Part shown: positions 40,916 to 40,919 of the stretch, piece after piece
Position numbering within the stretch: position 1 is the stretch's first letter
Layout: every line of letters begins with the position of its first letter
Assembly (NCBI GenBank): GCA_030655955.1
Contig: JAUSOZ010000131.1
Coordinates: 1 to 40,919, forward strand
Reading direction: 5' to 3'
Length of the DNA: 40,919 nt
Source: Deltaproteobacteria bacterium
GTDB lineage: Bacteria > Desulfobacterota > Desulfobaccia > Desulfobaccales > 0-14-0-80-60-11
Notes under the pieces: model-generated
Seen by the model: only the letters and a program-made list of their open reading frames with translations
Told to the model about the DNA's origin: nothing
Database searches by the model: none
Program-made: the position numbers and the translations under genes

Positions 40916-40919
40916 AGGC

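Overview
The window is a G+C-rich (about 60 % by impression) chromosomal segment of a Gram-negative anaerobe. The Lpt lipopolysaccharide-export genes, the rpoN-hpf-ptsN-rapZ block, rubrerythrin, a selenocysteine formate dehydrogenase joined to a NuoE/NuoF-type diaphorase, an Mrp/NBP35 protein with a NifX-like tail and a DUF134 regulator together suggest Desulfobacterota (former Deltaproteobacteria, perhaps near Desulfobacca). The placement is inferred from gene content only. No rRNA, tRNA, CRISPR array or prophage was seen.

Layout. 1-369: intergenic, with a repeat block that may be an insertion-sequence end. 370-2658 (-): a large signalling protein (RyR, helical repeats, Rossmann-like domain, class III cyclase). 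3145-9560 (+): lptC-lptA-lptB-rpoN-hpf-ptsN-rapZ-EIIA(Man)-rimI, tightly packed behind a good sigma-70 promoter. 9649-18976 (-): mrp/NBP35-NifX, site-2 protease, phosphohexomutase, ahcY, metK, panD, panC, purM and a DUF134 regulator, given here in coordinate order and transcribed in reverse. 19267-20902: purine nucleoside phosphorylase (+), a zinc-ribbon protein (-) and ridA (+). 21080-22700 (-): universal stress protein and an OB-HD phosphohydrolase. 22989-25689 (+): a sigma-70 family factor, dksA and a TSUP permease. 25702-26300: a 599-bp deletion derivative of an IS5-like element. 26344-32402 (-): degenerate GGDEF protein, metallo-beta-lactamase-fold protein, CBS-ACT protein, plsY, rubrerythrin and a thioredoxin/DsbD-like membrane protein. 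32465-35467 (-): MoeA-PBP fusion and a LysR regulator. 35570-40845 (+): FlK-like thioesterase, selenocysteine formate dehydrogenase and the NuoE-NuoF fusion.

How the genes work together. The right end is a formate-oxidation module. FdhA (Mo or W, selenocysteine, several Fe-S clusters) would pass electrons to the FMN/NAD-binding NuoE-NuoF fusion. The neighbouring MoeA-PBP protein inserts the metal into the pterin cofactor. The centre-left minus-strand block covers the methyl cycle (MetK, AhcY), pantothenate synthesis (PanC, PanD) and purine synthesis (PurM). The left plus-strand block couples outer-membrane biogenesis to sigma-54, nitrogen-PTS and RapZ regulation.

Most notable signals. (1) An in-frame UGA at 37283-37285 is followed by a SECIS hairpin whose GGUCU loop lies 18 nt downstream, as I recall it in E. 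coli fdhF. (2) A promoter, a leader of about 90 nt and an intrinsic terminator end exactly at the panC start codon, a candidate pan-motif or other attenuator. (3) A strongly structured leader precedes fdhA. (4) A family of intergenic palindromes shares GTAGGG/CCCTAC-type edges but has different cores. (5) The RyR-containing cyclase has a promoter-overlapping palindrome. (6) A MITE-like IS5 relic is present. Several start codons were moved from the longest reading frame on the basis of ribosome-binding sites; this is stated entry by entry.
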